A stretch of DNA of 64,000 bases from Candidatus Cacconaster stercorequi (GCA_018064925.1 JAGHUH010000011.1:1-64000); one strand, 5' to 3'; positions 34,283 to 43,794 are shown, numbered from the stretch's first letter. Program-made: numbers and translations. Notes: a model not told the origin generated them from the sequence alone.

Positions 34283-35239
34283 TTACTTCCTCTTCTGTTC
34301 ATATTTGGCGTATGCTTCAATGATCCGCTGCACCATCACATGGCGCACCACATCAGCGCCGGTGAGCTCGCAGATGCCCACACCCTCTACGCCGCGCAGT
34401 ACCTTCATGGCCTCCTTCAGTCCGCTGGGCTTGTCGCCGGGCAGGTCGATCTGGGTCACATCGCCGGTGATGACCACCTTGGAGCCAAAGCCCATACGGG
34501 TCAGGAACATTTTCATCTGCTCGCGACTGGTATTCTGCGCCTCATCCAGAATGATGAAGCTGTCGTCCAGCGTGCGGCCGCGCATATAGGCAAGGGGCGC
34601 CACCTCGATGTTGCCGCGCTCCAGATACTTCTGATAAGTCTCCGGCCCCAGCATATCGAACAGGGCATCGTACAGTGGACGCAGATACGGGTCCACCTTG
34701 CTCTGGAGATCACCGGGCAGGAAGCCCAGACGCTCGCCGGCCTCCACAGCGGGACGGGTCAAAATGATGCGGTTGATCTGCTTGTCCCGGAAGGCCGCTA
34801 CTGCCGCCGCTACCGCCAGATAGGTCTTGCCGGTACCGGCAGGCCCCACGCCGATGGTCACGGAATTGTCCATGATGCTGTCCACATACTGCTTCTGGCC
34901 GATGGTCTTGGGCTTCACCGGGCGACCCTTGGAGGTGATGCAGATCACATCCTGCGTCAGCTCCGTGATGCGCTCGGACTGACCACTGCGGCACAGACCG
35001 ATGACATAGCGCACATGCTGGGCGGTGATGGTCTCTCCCTTCGCCGTCAGAGTCAATAGCGCCTGCACGGCCTTGGTGGCCAGCATGGTGTCCTCCGCCT
35101 CACCGGAGATCACGATCTCACCCTCGCGGTTCACCACCGTCACCTGAAATTCCGATTCCAGCAGGCGGATATTCTCATCAAAGGAGCCGAAAAGATTGAT
35201 GGCTTCCTCCACCCGCTCAATGCTGACGCGCTGTTCCAT
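34283..35239 (-). CDS. phoH: PhoH-family ATPase
   Basis: 318-residue P-loop ATPase with a putative RNA helicase or RNA-binding role, regularly paired with ybeY. Walker A is GPAGTGKTYLAVAAA, Walker B is FIILDEAQNTSREQMKMFLTR, and the sensor is VVITGDVTQIDLP. An N-terminal KH-like segment (about 20-100) precedes the ATPase core. AGGAGG lies upstream. It is 24 bp after yqfD in one transcript. Confidence 0.94.
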   Translation of the reverse strand: MEQRVSIERVEEAINLFGSFDENIRLLESEFQVTVVNREGEIVISGEAEDTMLATKAVQALLTLTAKGETITAQHVRYVIGLCRSGQSERITELTQDVICITSKGRPVKPKTIGQKQYVDSIMDNSVTIGVGPAGTGKTYLAVAAAVAAFRDKQINRIILTRPAVEAGERLGFLPGDLQSKVDPYLRPLYDALFDMLGPETYQKYLERGNIEVAPLAYMRGRTLDDSFIILDEAQNTSREQMKMFLTRMGFGSKVVITGDVTQIDLPGDKPSGLKEAMKVLRGVEGVGICELTGADVVRHVMVQRIIEAYAKYEQKRK

Positions 35240-35263
35240 GTATCAGCGCACCTCCTTCATCCT

Positions 35264-36445
35264 CTATTCCGTGGGAAGCACAACCGTCTCCCCGATCTGC
35301 TCTTCACATTCCGCCCGCAGCGTCACCACCAGCATATCGCCCTGCCGTGCCGCGGCAAAGCGGGTATGTTCCACGGTGCCGTTTTCGCCCAACAGCTCCT
35401 TCAGCTCCCGCAGCAGTTGGGCTTCCCCCTCCTGCCGCGCCGACGCATCGCTTCTGCGCTGCGCCGCGGTATCGTAGCGCACGGTCTGCTCCGTCACCCA
35501 TGTCAGCGGCAGGCGCAGACCCATAACGCTGACGGGCCTGTATCGTATTATTTTATCACATTCTCCGCCTGTTACGCTACCCTTTCCATAGAATTTTACC
35601 CGTCTTTTCCCAAAATCCAACGCGATGCGGGTGGTATTTTTCTTTTCTTGCGTCTTTTTTTCGCCGTTCAGCGGCACGCGCACCGACAGATCGTACCAGG
35701 TGCGTGCCCACACACTGCCGCAGCCGTGCAAAAGCCGCATTCCGTGGCGGTCACTGTCCACCACACCGGAGATCAGCAGCTCCCCCTCCGTCACCGTGGT
35801 GCCGGGCAGCACCTGTGCCTTTCCGTCCAACGCCTGTACCTTCGTCACCAGCCCGCTGCGCCGCGCCACCACATTGGTCACCTCCTGCTCCTGCACGATC
35901 TCCGGCGGGCGCAGACGCTCCACCACCTGCACATGGGCGGTGCAGCCCTTTACATTCACCGCCAGCCACGATATGTCCGGCAGTTCCAGCAGGACATGGT
36001 TGCGCACATCCTCCTGGTCGATGCTGATGCCCATTGAGCCCACGGTCAGGCCATAGTTTTCCAAGGCGCGAAGGATGGTCTCCGTGGCAACGGTGTCGTT
36101 TCCGGTGACCTCAAAGTCCCAGATAAAAATGCTGCCGCCGAACAGCGCAAGCCAGAAAATCGCCAGTCCCGCCAATAGTGCGTACCGCTTTTTCATCCGC
36201 TGCCACAGCACCGGCACACCCCGCTCCCGCCCCGTGGCGATCTCCGTTTCCTCGTCGCAGACCTGCCGCAGACGGCGCAGTCCCGATCGCGTGGTGCAAA
36301 GTGAGATCTCCTCCGCCGACAGCCACGCAAAATTCCAGAATGGGATATCGTGTGCGCCGCACAGGTTCAATATTCGCTCGGGATGCGGCGTTTTTACCCG
36401 CAGTGCCACATGACCCCGCAGGAAATTGATCACTCTCCGATACAT
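35264..36445 (-). CDS. yqfD: Sporulation protein YqfD
   Basis: 393 residues: an N-terminal cytoplasmic region, one membrane segment (about 88-109) and an extracytoplasmic domain with repeated beta-rich segments (FEVTGNDTVATETILRAL, then PDISWLAVNVKGCTAHVQV). This matches the YqfD/stage IV family, made in the mother cell during spore formation; biochemical role unknown. It begins directly after the yqfC stop. Confidence 0.92.
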   Translation of the reverse strand: MYRRVINFLRGHVALRVKTPHPERILNLCGAHDIPFWNFAWLSAEEISLCTTRSGLRRLRQVCDEETEIATGRERGVPVLWQRMKKRYALLAGLAIFWLALFGGSIFIWDFEVTGNDTVATETILRALENYGLTVGSMGISIDQEDVRNHVLLELPDISWLAVNVKGCTAHVQVVERLRPPEIVQEQEVTNVVARRSGLVTKVQALDGKAQVLPGTTVTEGELLISGVVDSDRHGMRLLHGCGSVWARTWYDLSVRVPLNGEKKTQEKKNTTRIALDFGKRRVKFYGKGSVTGGECDKIIRYRPVSVMGLRLPLTWVTEQTVRYDTAAQRRSDASARQEGEAQLLRELKELLGENGTVEHTRFAAARQGDMLVVTLRAECEEQIGETVVLPTE

Positions 36446-36733
36446 TTACTCGATCAGCTCCATTTTTTCAATTCTCCCGCCGATCCGCAGCTCCGTTTCC
36501 GTCATGGCCAGCAATTGCAGCTCCCTGCCGGACAGGCGCACCACCATGTCGCCGCCGTTGATCTCCACTGCCTCCGTGCTGTATGACAGTACGCCCCGAT
36601 GCTGCTCCATGTAAAACTCTCTGCTGCCCATCAGCTCCATGCGCGGCACACCTGCCAGCTCCGCAGGAAGATCCAGCTGCTCCATGGCGCGCCGGGTGGA
36701 GTCGGCTATGTGCCGTCTTTTTTCTCGTTCCAT
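36446..36733 (-). CDS. yqfC: Sporulation protein YqfC
   Basis: 95-residue soluble protein with the YqfC pattern: LPAELAGVPRMELMGSREF followed by beta-strand-like segments (GVLSYSTEAVEINGGDM). The start is the ATG with AGGAGAGG upstream; the very long in-frame extension is antisense to the YlbJ-type gene and is not real. First of the yqfC-yqfD-phoH-ybeY-era-yqzL-recO-mutS2 series. A sigma-E-like promoter may lie in the inverted repeat upstream. Confidence 0.9.
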   Translation of the reverse strand: MEREKRRHIADSTRRAMEQLDLPAELAGVPRMELMGSREFYMEQHRGVLSYSTEAVEINGGDMVVRLSGRELQLLAMTETELRIGGRIEKMELIE

Positions 36734-36755
36734 GGACACCTCTCCTTCTTTTGGC

Positions 36756-36824
36756 AACTCTATGCGCCGGGGCGGCAAAACTTGCCTGTCCCTGTCATGC
36801 TGTCCGCCGCCGGCGCATAGAGTT
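36756..36824. promoter_or_regulatory. 15-bp inverted repeat with mirror sigma-E-like promoters
   Basis: Arms AACTCTATGCGCCGG (36756-36770) and CCGGCGCATAGAGTT (36810-36824) are perfect complements. Each carries CATAGAGT facing outward, close to the sigma-E -10 (CATACAnT). On the plus strand TCATGCT lies 14 bp upstream, close to a sigma-E -35; the minus side has a weaker GCAAGTT. Both flanking genes are sporulation genes. Function is inferred. Confidence 0.5.
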
Positions 36825-36841
36825 TCCCGGGAGGTGAGTGC

Positions 36842-37741
36842 ATGACCAAGCGCCTTTTCTCCATGGCAGGTCTGTTGGGATGCATGGCACTGCTGCTGAT
36901 CTGCTCGGAGCAGGCGGCGCAGGCGGTACGCACGGCACTGACGCTGTGCGTCCAATCGGTGATCCCGGCGCTGTTTCCCTTTTTTGTGCTGTCGAGTCTG
37001 TTCGTTTCTCTCGGCTACGCCGAGCTCATCGGCGGTGCGTTTTCTCCGCTGACGCGCCGCCTGTTCCGCTGCTCCGATGCCGGCGCTGCCGCATTCTTTT
37101 TGGGGCTGATAGGCGGCTATCCCGTGGGTGGGCGGGCCGTGGGGGCGCTGTACCGCTCCGGACGCTGCACCGCCGCCGAGGCCGAGCATCTGCTGTCCTT
37201 CTGCAACAATGCCGGTCCTGCCTTCATTCTGGGCGTGGTGGGTGCCGGCTGCTTCCACGATCCGCGCTGCGGCGTGTGGCTCTGGGGCATCCATGTTCTC
37301 GCCGCCGTTCTGGTGGGATGTCTGCCCCACCGCATCAATCCCGACGCGCATCCAAGCCTCGCATCGCCGCGCGCCGATTTTCCCTCCGCCTTCGTACAGG
37401 CCGTGGGAGACGGTGCATTGGCCATGCTGCAATTGTGCGGCTTCGTGGCCTTTTTCCTCGTCATTTTGCAGCTTCTGACCTCCCTCACCGGGATCTCCCA
37501 TCCGCTGATTATTGGCGCAATCGAGCTGACCGGCGGCATTCTGCGTCTGCCGCCCACCCGGCAGGGCTTCGTCTATGCCGCCGCGCTGCTTGGCTGGGGC
37601 GGCCTGTCCGTCCATTGCCAGACTGCTGCCGTACTGGGGGGCACCGGACTATCCATGCGCCGCTGCCTTGCGGGAAAGCTGGTGCAGGCGATCCTGTCCG
37701 CCATACTGGCCATACCGGTGAGTATGCTGCTGTTTCCCTAA
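36842..37741 (+). CDS. ylbJ: YlbJ/SpoVV-like sporulation membrane protein
   Basis: 299 residues with about eight hydrophobic helices and the Gate (nucleoside-recognition) fold: IPALFPFFVLSSLFV, LGLIGGYPVGGRAVGALY and FCNNAGPAFILGVVG are YlbJ hallmarks. Bacillus YlbJ (SpoVV) moves dipicolinic acid across the outer forespore membrane; transfer of that role here is inference, as this form is about 100 residues shorter. GGGAGGTGAG lies upstream. Divergent from yqfC across the inverted repeat. Confidence 0.8.
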   Translation: MTKRLFSMAGLLGCMALLLICSEQAAQAVRTALTLCVQSVIPALFPFFVLSSLFVSLGYAELIGGAFSPLTRRLFRCSDAGAAAFFLGLIGGYPVGGRAVGALYRSGRCTAAEAEHLLSFCNNAGPAFILGVVGAGCFHDPRCGVWLWGIHVLAAVLVGCLPHRINPDAHPSLASPRADFPSAFVQAVGDGALAMLQLCGFVAFFLVILQLLTSLTGISHPLIIGAIELTGGILRLPPTRQGFVYAAALLGWGGLSVHCQTAAVLGGTGLSMRRCLAGKLVQAILSAILAIPVSMLLFP

Positions 37742-37779
37742 AAAAACGACCGCTGCCCGAAAGCAGCGGTCATTTTTCG
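37741..37779. terminator. Bidirectional terminator between ylbJ and the ABC permease
   Basis: Stem ATGACCGCTG-type (8 bp GACCGCTG/CAGCGGTC) with loop CCCGAAAG, and A/T runs on both flanks. Confidence 0.78.
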
Positions 37780-37790
37780 TCCGTATTCTG

Positions 37791-38822
37791 TTATCGCTGA
37801 CCCTTGTCATAGGGGATACCCTCTGCCTTGGGGGCGCGGGACTTCTTGGAGGTGAAGGCCAACACGATCAGGGTGATCAGGTAGGGCAGCATACGATAGA
37901 GGTGGGCGCTGATGCCCAGATTGGCCAGCGCATACACGCCGTCGCCATTGATATCCAGCGTGGAGTAGGCCGCGGCCACGCATTTGCACAGGCCGAACAG
38001 CAACGACGCGCCGGCGATATTCAGCGGCTTCCAGTTACCGAAGATCATCACAGCCAGAGCCAGGAAGCCGAAGCCCGCCACATCACCGTTGGAGGTACAG
38101 TTGGCGGTGGTCATGGCGTAGACAAAGCCGCCCATGCCGGCCAGGAAGCCGGAAATGGTGGTGCCGATATAGCGCATCTTCCGCACATTGATGCCCAGCG
38201 AGTCCGCGGCCTGCGGATTTTCGCCGCAGGAGCGCAGGCGCAGGCCGAACTTGGTCTTATAGAGGATCACCGACAAAATGACAAACAGCAAAATGCACAC
38301 ATAGGTGGCAAGATAGACCTTGTTAACAAAGGTTTCAAAGAGGAAGCCCATGTCGGTGTTCTTGTCGATGCCCAGCGCGGTCTTTTTGATCATGAACCAG
38401 CTGGCGGAGTCGCCGGTGGCCATCTGCAGGGTGTTCTGGTTAGCGATGATGCGCACCAGAAACAGCACCAGCGCGGGAGCCAGCATATTCAGCGCCGTGC
38501 CGCCGATGGTCTGGTCGGCACGCAGATTGATGGCGGCAAAGGACAGCAGCAGCGAGAAGATGGCGCCCATGATGCCTGCCACCAACATGGCCAGAAGCTC
38601 AAGACCCTGAAGCGACAGCCAGTCGCCCGCTTGCTTCGCCGCAAGGATGCCGGCATCGCCCTGCATCATGCGCACAAACAGCACGCCGATGAACGCGCCG
38701 AAGATCATAATACCTTCCAACGCCAGGTTGATGATACCGCTTCGCTCCGCGAAAACGCCTGCCAATGCCACGATCATCAGGGGCACTGCATAGATCAGCG
38801 TCTGTTGGATCAGAAATGTCAT
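37791..38822 (-). CDS. Nucleoside ABC transporter permease (NupQ-like)
   Basis: 343-residue permease of the BPD_transp_2 family with about nine membrane segments; the segment AERSGIINLALEGIMIFGAF is characteristic of the YufQ/NupQ side of nucleoside importers. The start overlaps the stop of the partner permease by 4 bp (ATGA). Last gene of the ATPase-permease-permease unit, ending at a bidirectional hairpin. Confidence 0.92.
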   Translation of the reverse strand: MTFLIQQTLIYAVPLMIVALAGVFAERSGIINLALEGIMIFGAFIGVLFVRMMQGDAGILAAKQAGDWLSLQGLELLAMLVAGIMGAIFSLLLSFAAINLRADQTIGGTALNMLAPALVLFLVRIIANQNTLQMATGDSASWFMIKKTALGIDKNTDMGFLFETFVNKVYLATYVCILLFVILSVILYKTKFGLRLRSCGENPQAADSLGINVRKMRYIGTTISGFLAGMGGFVYAMTTANCTSNGDVAGFGFLALAVMIFGNWKPLNIAGASLLFGLCKCVAAAYSTLDINGDGVYALANLGISAHLYRMLPYLITLIVLAFTSKKSRAPKAEGIPYDKGQR

Positions 38823-40063
38823 GCGTTTTCGCCTCCTTTCGCGCTTTCCGCCACCACAGCATCCGCGGTCGGTTCCTCCGCTTTTGGTTTGGCGGCAGGT
38901 GCCGTGTTCGCCGTCTTTTTCTTCTTGCCGCTGAGCCACATACGGATCACCAGCGAGAAGGCGCTCAGATACACGATGACGGCGATGATCACATCGGTGA
39001 TATATTCGTTGTATGCCGTCAGGTTGGTCAGCTGCATACCCACCACATCCAGCATCGCCATGAAGATACCGGCAAACACCACGCCGATGGGGTTATTCAG
39101 CGCCAGCAGAGCCACAGGGATGCCGTTGAAGCCGATGGCAGGCAGGGACTGGTAGGTGGACCAGAAGAACTCCGTATTGCCGGAGAGGAAATACAGCGAC
39201 GCACCGGCAGCAGACAGCGCACCGGCAATGGCCATGGACAGCACGATATTGCGCTTGTCGTGGATACCGGCATAGCGGGCGCTGTGACGGTTGGCGCCGC
39301 AGGCCTTCAGCTCGTAGCCCAGCGTCGTCTTGTTCATCAGGATGTACATGAGGATGGCAAACACGATGGCAATGAGAATGCCGGCGTTAACCTGTGAGCC
39401 AGGGAAGATATGGTTCAGACCCAGCTTGGGCGTTGCCACGCCGTTATAGGTGGTTTTGTAGATATAACCGGACTTGGTGTTCTCCACCATGTTTTTGAAA
39501 TTGCTGACATCAAATGCCCAGGTGACCACATTGGCTGCGATCCAGTTTGTCATGATGCAGGCCAGCACCTCGTTGATGTTCAGAAATGCCTTGGCGATAC
39601 CGGGCAGAGCGCCCCATACGGCACCGGCCAGCATACCGCCCAGAAAGGCGATGATCCAGATCAGCGCGGGAGGCACCACATCGGAGGGGATACCCAGCGC
39701 CAGCATCAGCGATACCATGGTACCCATCAGGTACTGACCCGGTGCGCCGATGTTGAAAAGGCCGGTTTTGAATGCCACCGCCACGGACAGGCCCGTCATG
39801 ATCAGGGGCGTGGCGCGGAAGAGCATATTACCCCAGTTGGCGGCATTGAAGCCCCAGGTCAGCGCACCTGCGGCGTCACGGCCGGTGGTCAGAATGCCGG
39901 CAAAGATGATGCGGACACCGTCCCATGCGGCGGCAGGAGTGATCTTGGCGGTGCACATACCCACGATGAACACCACGATGCCGCCCACCACCAGACCGAT
40001 GAGGATGGAAATCAGAGAGGACAGGACATTTTTTGTGCCCTCTTTGCCAAAGAACTGCTTCAT
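38819..40063 (-). CDS. Nucleoside ABC transporter permease (NupP-like)
   Basis: 414-residue partner permease. It has an N-terminal helix, then the family block FNIGAPGQYLMG, and ends with a charged Lys/Ala-rich tail (about 30 residues after the last helix). It overlaps the ATPase gene upstream and the second permease downstream by 4 bp each, so all three are co-translated. Confidence 0.92.
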   Translation of the reverse strand: MKQFFGKEGTKNVLSSLISILIGLVVGGIVVFIVGMCTAKITPAAAWDGVRIIFAGILTTGRDAAGALTWGFNAANWGNMLFRATPLIMTGLSVAVAFKTGLFNIGAPGQYLMGTMVSLMLALGIPSDVVPPALIWIIAFLGGMLAGAVWGALPGIAKAFLNINEVLACIMTNWIAANVVTWAFDVSNFKNMVENTKSGYIYKTTYNGVATPKLGLNHIFPGSQVNAGILIAIVFAILMYILMNKTTLGYELKACGANRHSARYAGIHDKRNIVLSMAIAGALSAAGASLYFLSGNTEFFWSTYQSLPAIGFNGIPVALLALNNPIGVVFAGIFMAMLDVVGMQLTNLTAYNEYITDVIIAVIVYLSAFSLVIRMWLSGKKKKTANTAPAAKPKAEEPTADAVVAESAKGGENA

Positions 40064-41607
40064 GCCTGCTCGCCTCCCTTCTCCGCGCGCTTGGCGCCGG
40101 CCATGTAAAGACCCAGCTCCTGCACGGTGATTTCCTTCGGGTTGAATTCGCCCACGATCTCGCCCTCATAGAGGACAAGGATGCGGTCGCTTAAGCTCAT
40201 GACCTCGTCCAGCTCCAGCGACACCAGCAGCACAGCCTTGCCCCGGTCGCGCTCCTGCACCAGCTGGCTGTGGATAAACTCGATAGCGCCCACATCCAGT
40301 CCTCGGGTGGGCTGAACCGCCACGATCAGGGGCTTGTCCCGATCTACCTCGCGGGCGATGATGGCCTTTTGCTGGTTGCCGCCGGACATACTGCGAGCCA
40401 CCGTGATGGGACCCTGTCCGCTGCGGACATCGTATTGCTCAATGAGACCCTCGGCATACTTGCGCACCGCATCGAAGCGGATAAAGCCGTGGTTCTGGAA
40501 CTGCGGCTCCTGATAGCGCTGCAGCACCATGTTCTGCTCCAGCGTGAAGTCCAGCACCAGGCCATGCTTATGGCGATCCTCCGGGATGTGGCTCATATTG
40601 ATACCGCGCTGCTTGACGGAAGCGTGGGAGATCTCCTGACCGCAGAGGGTAACGGTGCCGTGGCTGGTCTTGTCCAGACCCGTCAGACCGTGGATCAGCT
40701 CCGTCTGGCCGTTGCCGTCGATGCCGGCAATGCAGACGATCTCGCCCTTGCGCACATCAAAGCTGACATTGTGCACCGCGTCCTTCTTATGCAGATGGGA
40801 CGGTACACACAGCTCGCGGACGCTCAGCACCACATCTGTGGGCTTAGCCTCATCCTTCACCACTTCCAGCTGCACCGGGCGGCCTACCATCATGTTGCTG
40901 AGCTCCTGCTTATTGGTATCGCAGGTGTTCACAGTGCCCACATACTTGCCCTTACGCAGCACGGTGACGCGATCGGCCACCGTCATAATCTCGTTCAGCT
41001 TGTGAGAAATGAACAGGATGGATTTCCCCTCAGCGGCCAGATTTTTCATAATGGCCATCAGCTCGTCGATCTCCTGCGGGGTCAGAACAGCGGTGGGCTC
41101 ATCGAAGATCAAAATCTCGTTGTCGCGGTAGAGCATTTTCAAAATCTCCACGCGCTGCTGCATGCCCACGGTGATGTCCTCCACCTTGGCATCCACATCC
41201 ACCTTCAATCCGTAGCGCCGGGAAAGCTCCGTCACCTTCGCTCTGGCGGCTTTTTTCTGGATAAAGCCGGCCTTGGTGTCCTCCGCGCCCAGAATGATAT
41301 TGTCCAGCACCGTAAACACATCCACCAGCTTAAAGTGTTGATGCACCATGCCGATACCCAGTGCCGTGGCATCGTTGGGGTCGTTGATGGTCACGACCTC
41401 ACCGTTTTTGCGGATCTCGCCCTCCTCCGGCTGGTAAAGGCCGAACAAAACGGACATCAGCGTGGACTTGCCGGCGCCGTTTTCGCCCAGCAGCGCGTGG
41501 ATCTCACCCTTACGCAGCTGCAGCGTAATGTCATCGTTTGCCTTGATGCCCGGGAATTCCTTCGTAATGTGATTCATTTCGATCACATACTGGGGAGCAT
41601 TCTCCAT
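40060..41607 (-). CDS. Nucleoside ABC transporter ATP-binding protein (NupO-like)
   Basis: 515 residues with two fused ABC domains. The first has Walker A GENGAGKST, signature ITVGMQQRVEIL and Walker B ILIFDEPTAVL. The second has a degenerate Walker A (GIDGNGQTE), signature MSGGNQQKAI and PLIVAVQPTRGLD. This pattern is that of simple-sugar and nucleoside importers. The start with AGGTGA 5 bases upstream is preferred over an ATG 24 bases earlier. It has its own promoter, separate from the binding-protein gene. Confidence 0.94.
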   Translation of the reverse strand: MENAPQYVIEMNHITKEFPGIKANDDITLQLRKGEIHALLGENGAGKSTLMSVLFGLYQPEEGEIRKNGEVVTINDPNDATALGIGMVHQHFKLVDVFTVLDNIILGAEDTKAGFIQKKAARAKVTELSRRYGLKVDVDAKVEDITVGMQQRVEILKMLYRDNEILIFDEPTAVLTPQEIDELMAIMKNLAAEGKSILFISHKLNEIMTVADRVTVLRKGKYVGTVNTCDTNKQELSNMMVGRPVQLEVVKDEAKPTDVVLSVRELCVPSHLHKKDAVHNVSFDVRKGEIVCIAGIDGNGQTELIHGLTGLDKTSHGTVTLCGQEISHASVKQRGINMSHIPEDRHKHGLVLDFTLEQNMVLQRYQEPQFQNHGFIRFDAVRKYAEGLIEQYDVRSGQGPITVARSMSGGNQQKAIIAREVDRDKPLIVAVQPTRGLDVGAIEFIHSQLVQERDRGKAVLLVSLELDEVMSLSDRILVLYEGEIVGEFNPKEITVQELGLYMAGAKRAEKGGEQA

Positions 41608-41663
41608 ACCGTCACCTACTTTCTCTCTCATTAAATTCCATAAGGGTTTAGAATGATAATTGT

Positions 41664-41692
41664 ATTATAATTCTTTTATAGAAGCATTGCAA
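41664..41692 (-). promoter_or_regulatory. Promoter of the ATPase-permease unit
   Basis: Minus strand: TTGCAA, 17-bp spacer, TATAAT, about 57 bp before the ATPase start. Confidence 0.8.
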
Positions 41693-41754
41693 GTTTCCGA
41701 TGCGTCTTCTGCCGGTACATATCATAAAAAAATTCCTTCCGCTGCCTGATTTTC

Positions 41755-41790
41755 AAAAAAGAAAGGAGAGCCGAAGCTCTCCTTCTTTTT
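41755..41790. terminator. Terminator after the binding-protein gene
   Basis: Stem AAGGAGAGC/GCTCTCCTT with a CGAA tetraloop and T runs on both strands. It separates a probably abundant binding-protein mRNA from the ATPase-permease genes. Confidence 0.85.
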
Positions 41791-41805
41791 TATGCATAAA
41801 TGCAA

Positions 41806-42909
41806 TTACTTGACAATGTTCAGCGTCACATTGGCGGTGGAAGCCAGGTTGGCGAAGTCAGCGTCAATAGCGATGGTGCCGTCCACGATCTTGGCGAACA
41901 TGGCGTTGTAATCATCCACACTCCAGTTCTGCAGAGACCAGGTATCGGTGGGCAGACCCACAGCGTTCTCGGCAGCACCCAGGTTGGCGCAGTTGTCACC
42001 GCCGAACTTCTCGACGAAGGTGCCATCATAAGCAGCGGTCAGAGCCATCTCGGCAGCCTGGCCAATGCCCTTCAGAGCGGAGGTGATAACGGTCTCGGAG
42101 GAGAAAGACTGGTCAACATCCACACCGATGACAGCAGCGTCATTGGCGGAAGCAGCAGCGGTGATGGAATCGAAGATGGAGCCGCCGCAGGAGAAGATGA
42201 CCTCGGTGCCGTTCTCATACCAGCCGGCAGCCAGAGCCTGCAGTTCAGCAGAGGGCTGGAAGTTTGCGCCATACAGCCAGGTGTAGTTCATTTCGACCTT
42301 CACGCCCTTTTCGGCTGCAGCAGCCTCGGCGCCCTGAACATAACCGTAACCATAACGGCAGCAGGCATCGTTGGTGCCGCCGCCACCGCCGCAGAAGCCC
42401 AGCTTGGTGTAGCCTTCCATAACGGCAGCATAGCCGGCCAGATAGCCGCACTGCTCCTCGTGGAACACGATGCCGGCCACATTGGGCATACCCAGGGACC
42501 AACCATCAATGAACACGAAGTTGACATCGGCGAACTCGGCAGCAGCCTTGGCCAGAGCGGTGCCCTGCATGAAGCCGGCGCACACAACCACCTTGGCGCC
42601 GTTATCCACAGCGGCCTTCATGGCATCATAGCGGTCATCATCGGTAGCATCAGCACCGTTGGCGGGCTGATAATACTTGTAGGACTTCTCGTTGGCGGAA
42701 GCGAAGTTCTTCACACCGTTCCAGGTACCCTCGTTGAAGGACTTATCCTTCAGCTGACCGACATCGGTCACGAATGCGATTTCGTAGGTGCCGTCATCGC
42801 TGGTCATTTCGTCAGGAATGTCCTTGTTCTCGGTGGCAGCACCGCCGCCGCAGGCGACCAGAGACAGAGCCATAACCAAAGCCAGGATCAGAGCCAGAAA
42901 CTTTTTCAT
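41806..42909 (-). CDS. BMP-family nucleoside-binding lipoprotein (NupN-like)
   Basis: 367-residue substrate-binding lipoprotein of the nucleoside importer. A signal peptide ends in the lipobox SLVAC (Cys20), followed by GGG and a charged linker. The Bmp fold shows IAFVTDVGQLKDKSFNEGTW and FIDGWS. The family binds purine nucleosides; deoC just upstream supports a nucleoside salvage role. It has its own promoter and terminator. Confidence 0.93.
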   Translation of the reverse strand: MKKFLALILALVMALSLVACGGGAATENKDIPDEMTSDDGTYEIAFVTDVGQLKDKSFNEGTWNGVKNFASANEKSYKYYQPANGADATDDDRYDAMKAAVDNGAKVVVCAGFMQGTALAKAAAEFADVNFVFIDGWSLGMPNVAGIVFHEEQCGYLAGYAAVMEGYTKLGFCGGGGGTNDACCRYGYGYVQGAEAAAAEKGVKVEMNYTWLYGANFQPSAELQALAAGWYENGTEVIFSCGGSIFDSITAAASANDAAVIGVDVDQSFSSETVITSALKGIGQAAEMALTAAYDGTFVEKFGGDNCANLGAAENAVGLPTDTWSLQNWSVDDYNAMFAKIVDGTIAIDADFANLASTANVTLNIVK

Positions 42910-42960
42910 GATTCATACCTTCCTTTTTTATTATTCAGGGACATTGCCCCAGATACTGGT

Positions 42961-42989
42961 ATTATAGCAAACCGTCCCCGGAAGGGCAA
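42961..42989 (-). promoter_or_regulatory. Promoter of the binding-protein gene
   Basis: Minus strand: TTGCCC, 17-bp spacer, TATAAT, about 52 bp before the start. Confidence 0.8.
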
Positions 42990-43057
42990 CATTTTTTTGG
43001 CAAATTTCCACAGCCGTCCTTATTTTCTTACCCCGTTCTCGCCATTTCGCACATTGC

Positions 43058-43086
43058 AAAAAGACGGCCCCCAGGCCGTCTTTTTC
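43058..43086. terminator. deoC terminator
   Basis: A perfect 12-bp stem (AAAAAGACGGCC/GGCCGTCTTTTT) with a 4-base loop, followed on the minus strand by TTTTTGCA. Confidence 0.85.
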
Positions 43087-43755
43087 TTATTCTTCCTTTT
43101 CACTTGCCTTCACCGCTTTGACGATGCGGCTGGTGCCCAGTCGGTCGGCGCCCAATGCTACAAAGTCCTCCGCGTCCTTCATATTGGCAATGCCGCCGGC
43201 GGCCTTGATCTTTACATGGGGCGCCACATGCGCCTTCATCAGCGCCACATCCTCCCGGGTGGCGCCGCCTCCGCCGAAACCGGTAGATGTCTTGATATAG
43301 TCCGCACCGCTCTCGCTGACCACGCGGCACATCTCAATTTTCTCCGCCTCGGTGAGCATACAGGTCTCGATAATGACCTTCAGCAGCTTGCCGCCGCAGG
43401 CCTTCTTCACCGCGCAAATCTCGGAGAGCACCTGATCGTACAGACCATCCTTTACCCAACCGACATTGATGACCATGTCGATCTCCTCCGCGCCGTTCTC
43501 CACGGCGTTCTTCGCCTCAAAACACTTGACCTCGGTGGTGGAATAACCGTTGGGGAAACCGATCACCGTGCAAATGGCGATCTTCCCCTGCACATACTCC
43601 GCAGCGCGCTTGACGAAGCTGGCGGGAATGCACACGCTGGCGCAGCCGTAGCGGATACCGTCATTGCAGATGGTACAAATCTCCGCCCATGTGGCGCTGG
43701 GGGCCAACAGGGTATGATCCACCCGGCTCAAAACAGACTGATAGGCATTGTTCAT
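43087..43755 (-). CDS. deoC: Deoxyribose-phosphate aldolase
   Basis: Splits deoxyribose-5-phosphate to acetaldehyde and glyceraldehyde-3-phosphate in nucleoside catabolism. 222 residues. The Schiff-base lysine is in [11 protein letters not shown], with the second active-site lysine in LLKVIIET and the aspartate in EIDMVINVG. Single gene with its own promoter and terminator, upstream of the nucleoside importer genes and in the same direction. Confidence 0.96.
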   Translation of the reverse strand: MNNAYQSVLSRVDHTLLAPSATWAEICTICNDGIRYGCASVCIPASFVKRAAEYVQGKIAICTVIGFPNGYSTTEVKCFEAKNAVENGAEEIDMVINVGWVKDGLYDQVLSEICAVKKACGGKLLKVIIETCMLTEAEKIEMCRVVSESGADYIKTSTGFGGGGATREDVALMKAHVAPHVKIKAAGGIANMKDAEDFVALGADRLGTSRIVKAVKASEKEE

Positions 43756-43794
43756 ATCAAAAATCCCCTTTCGGACGCCTTGATTTCTTCCGCT

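Noticed and set aside
36734..37615. Long upstream extension of yqfC
   Set aside because: It lies antisense to the YlbJ-type gene and crosses the shared promoter region; a good start exists at 36733.
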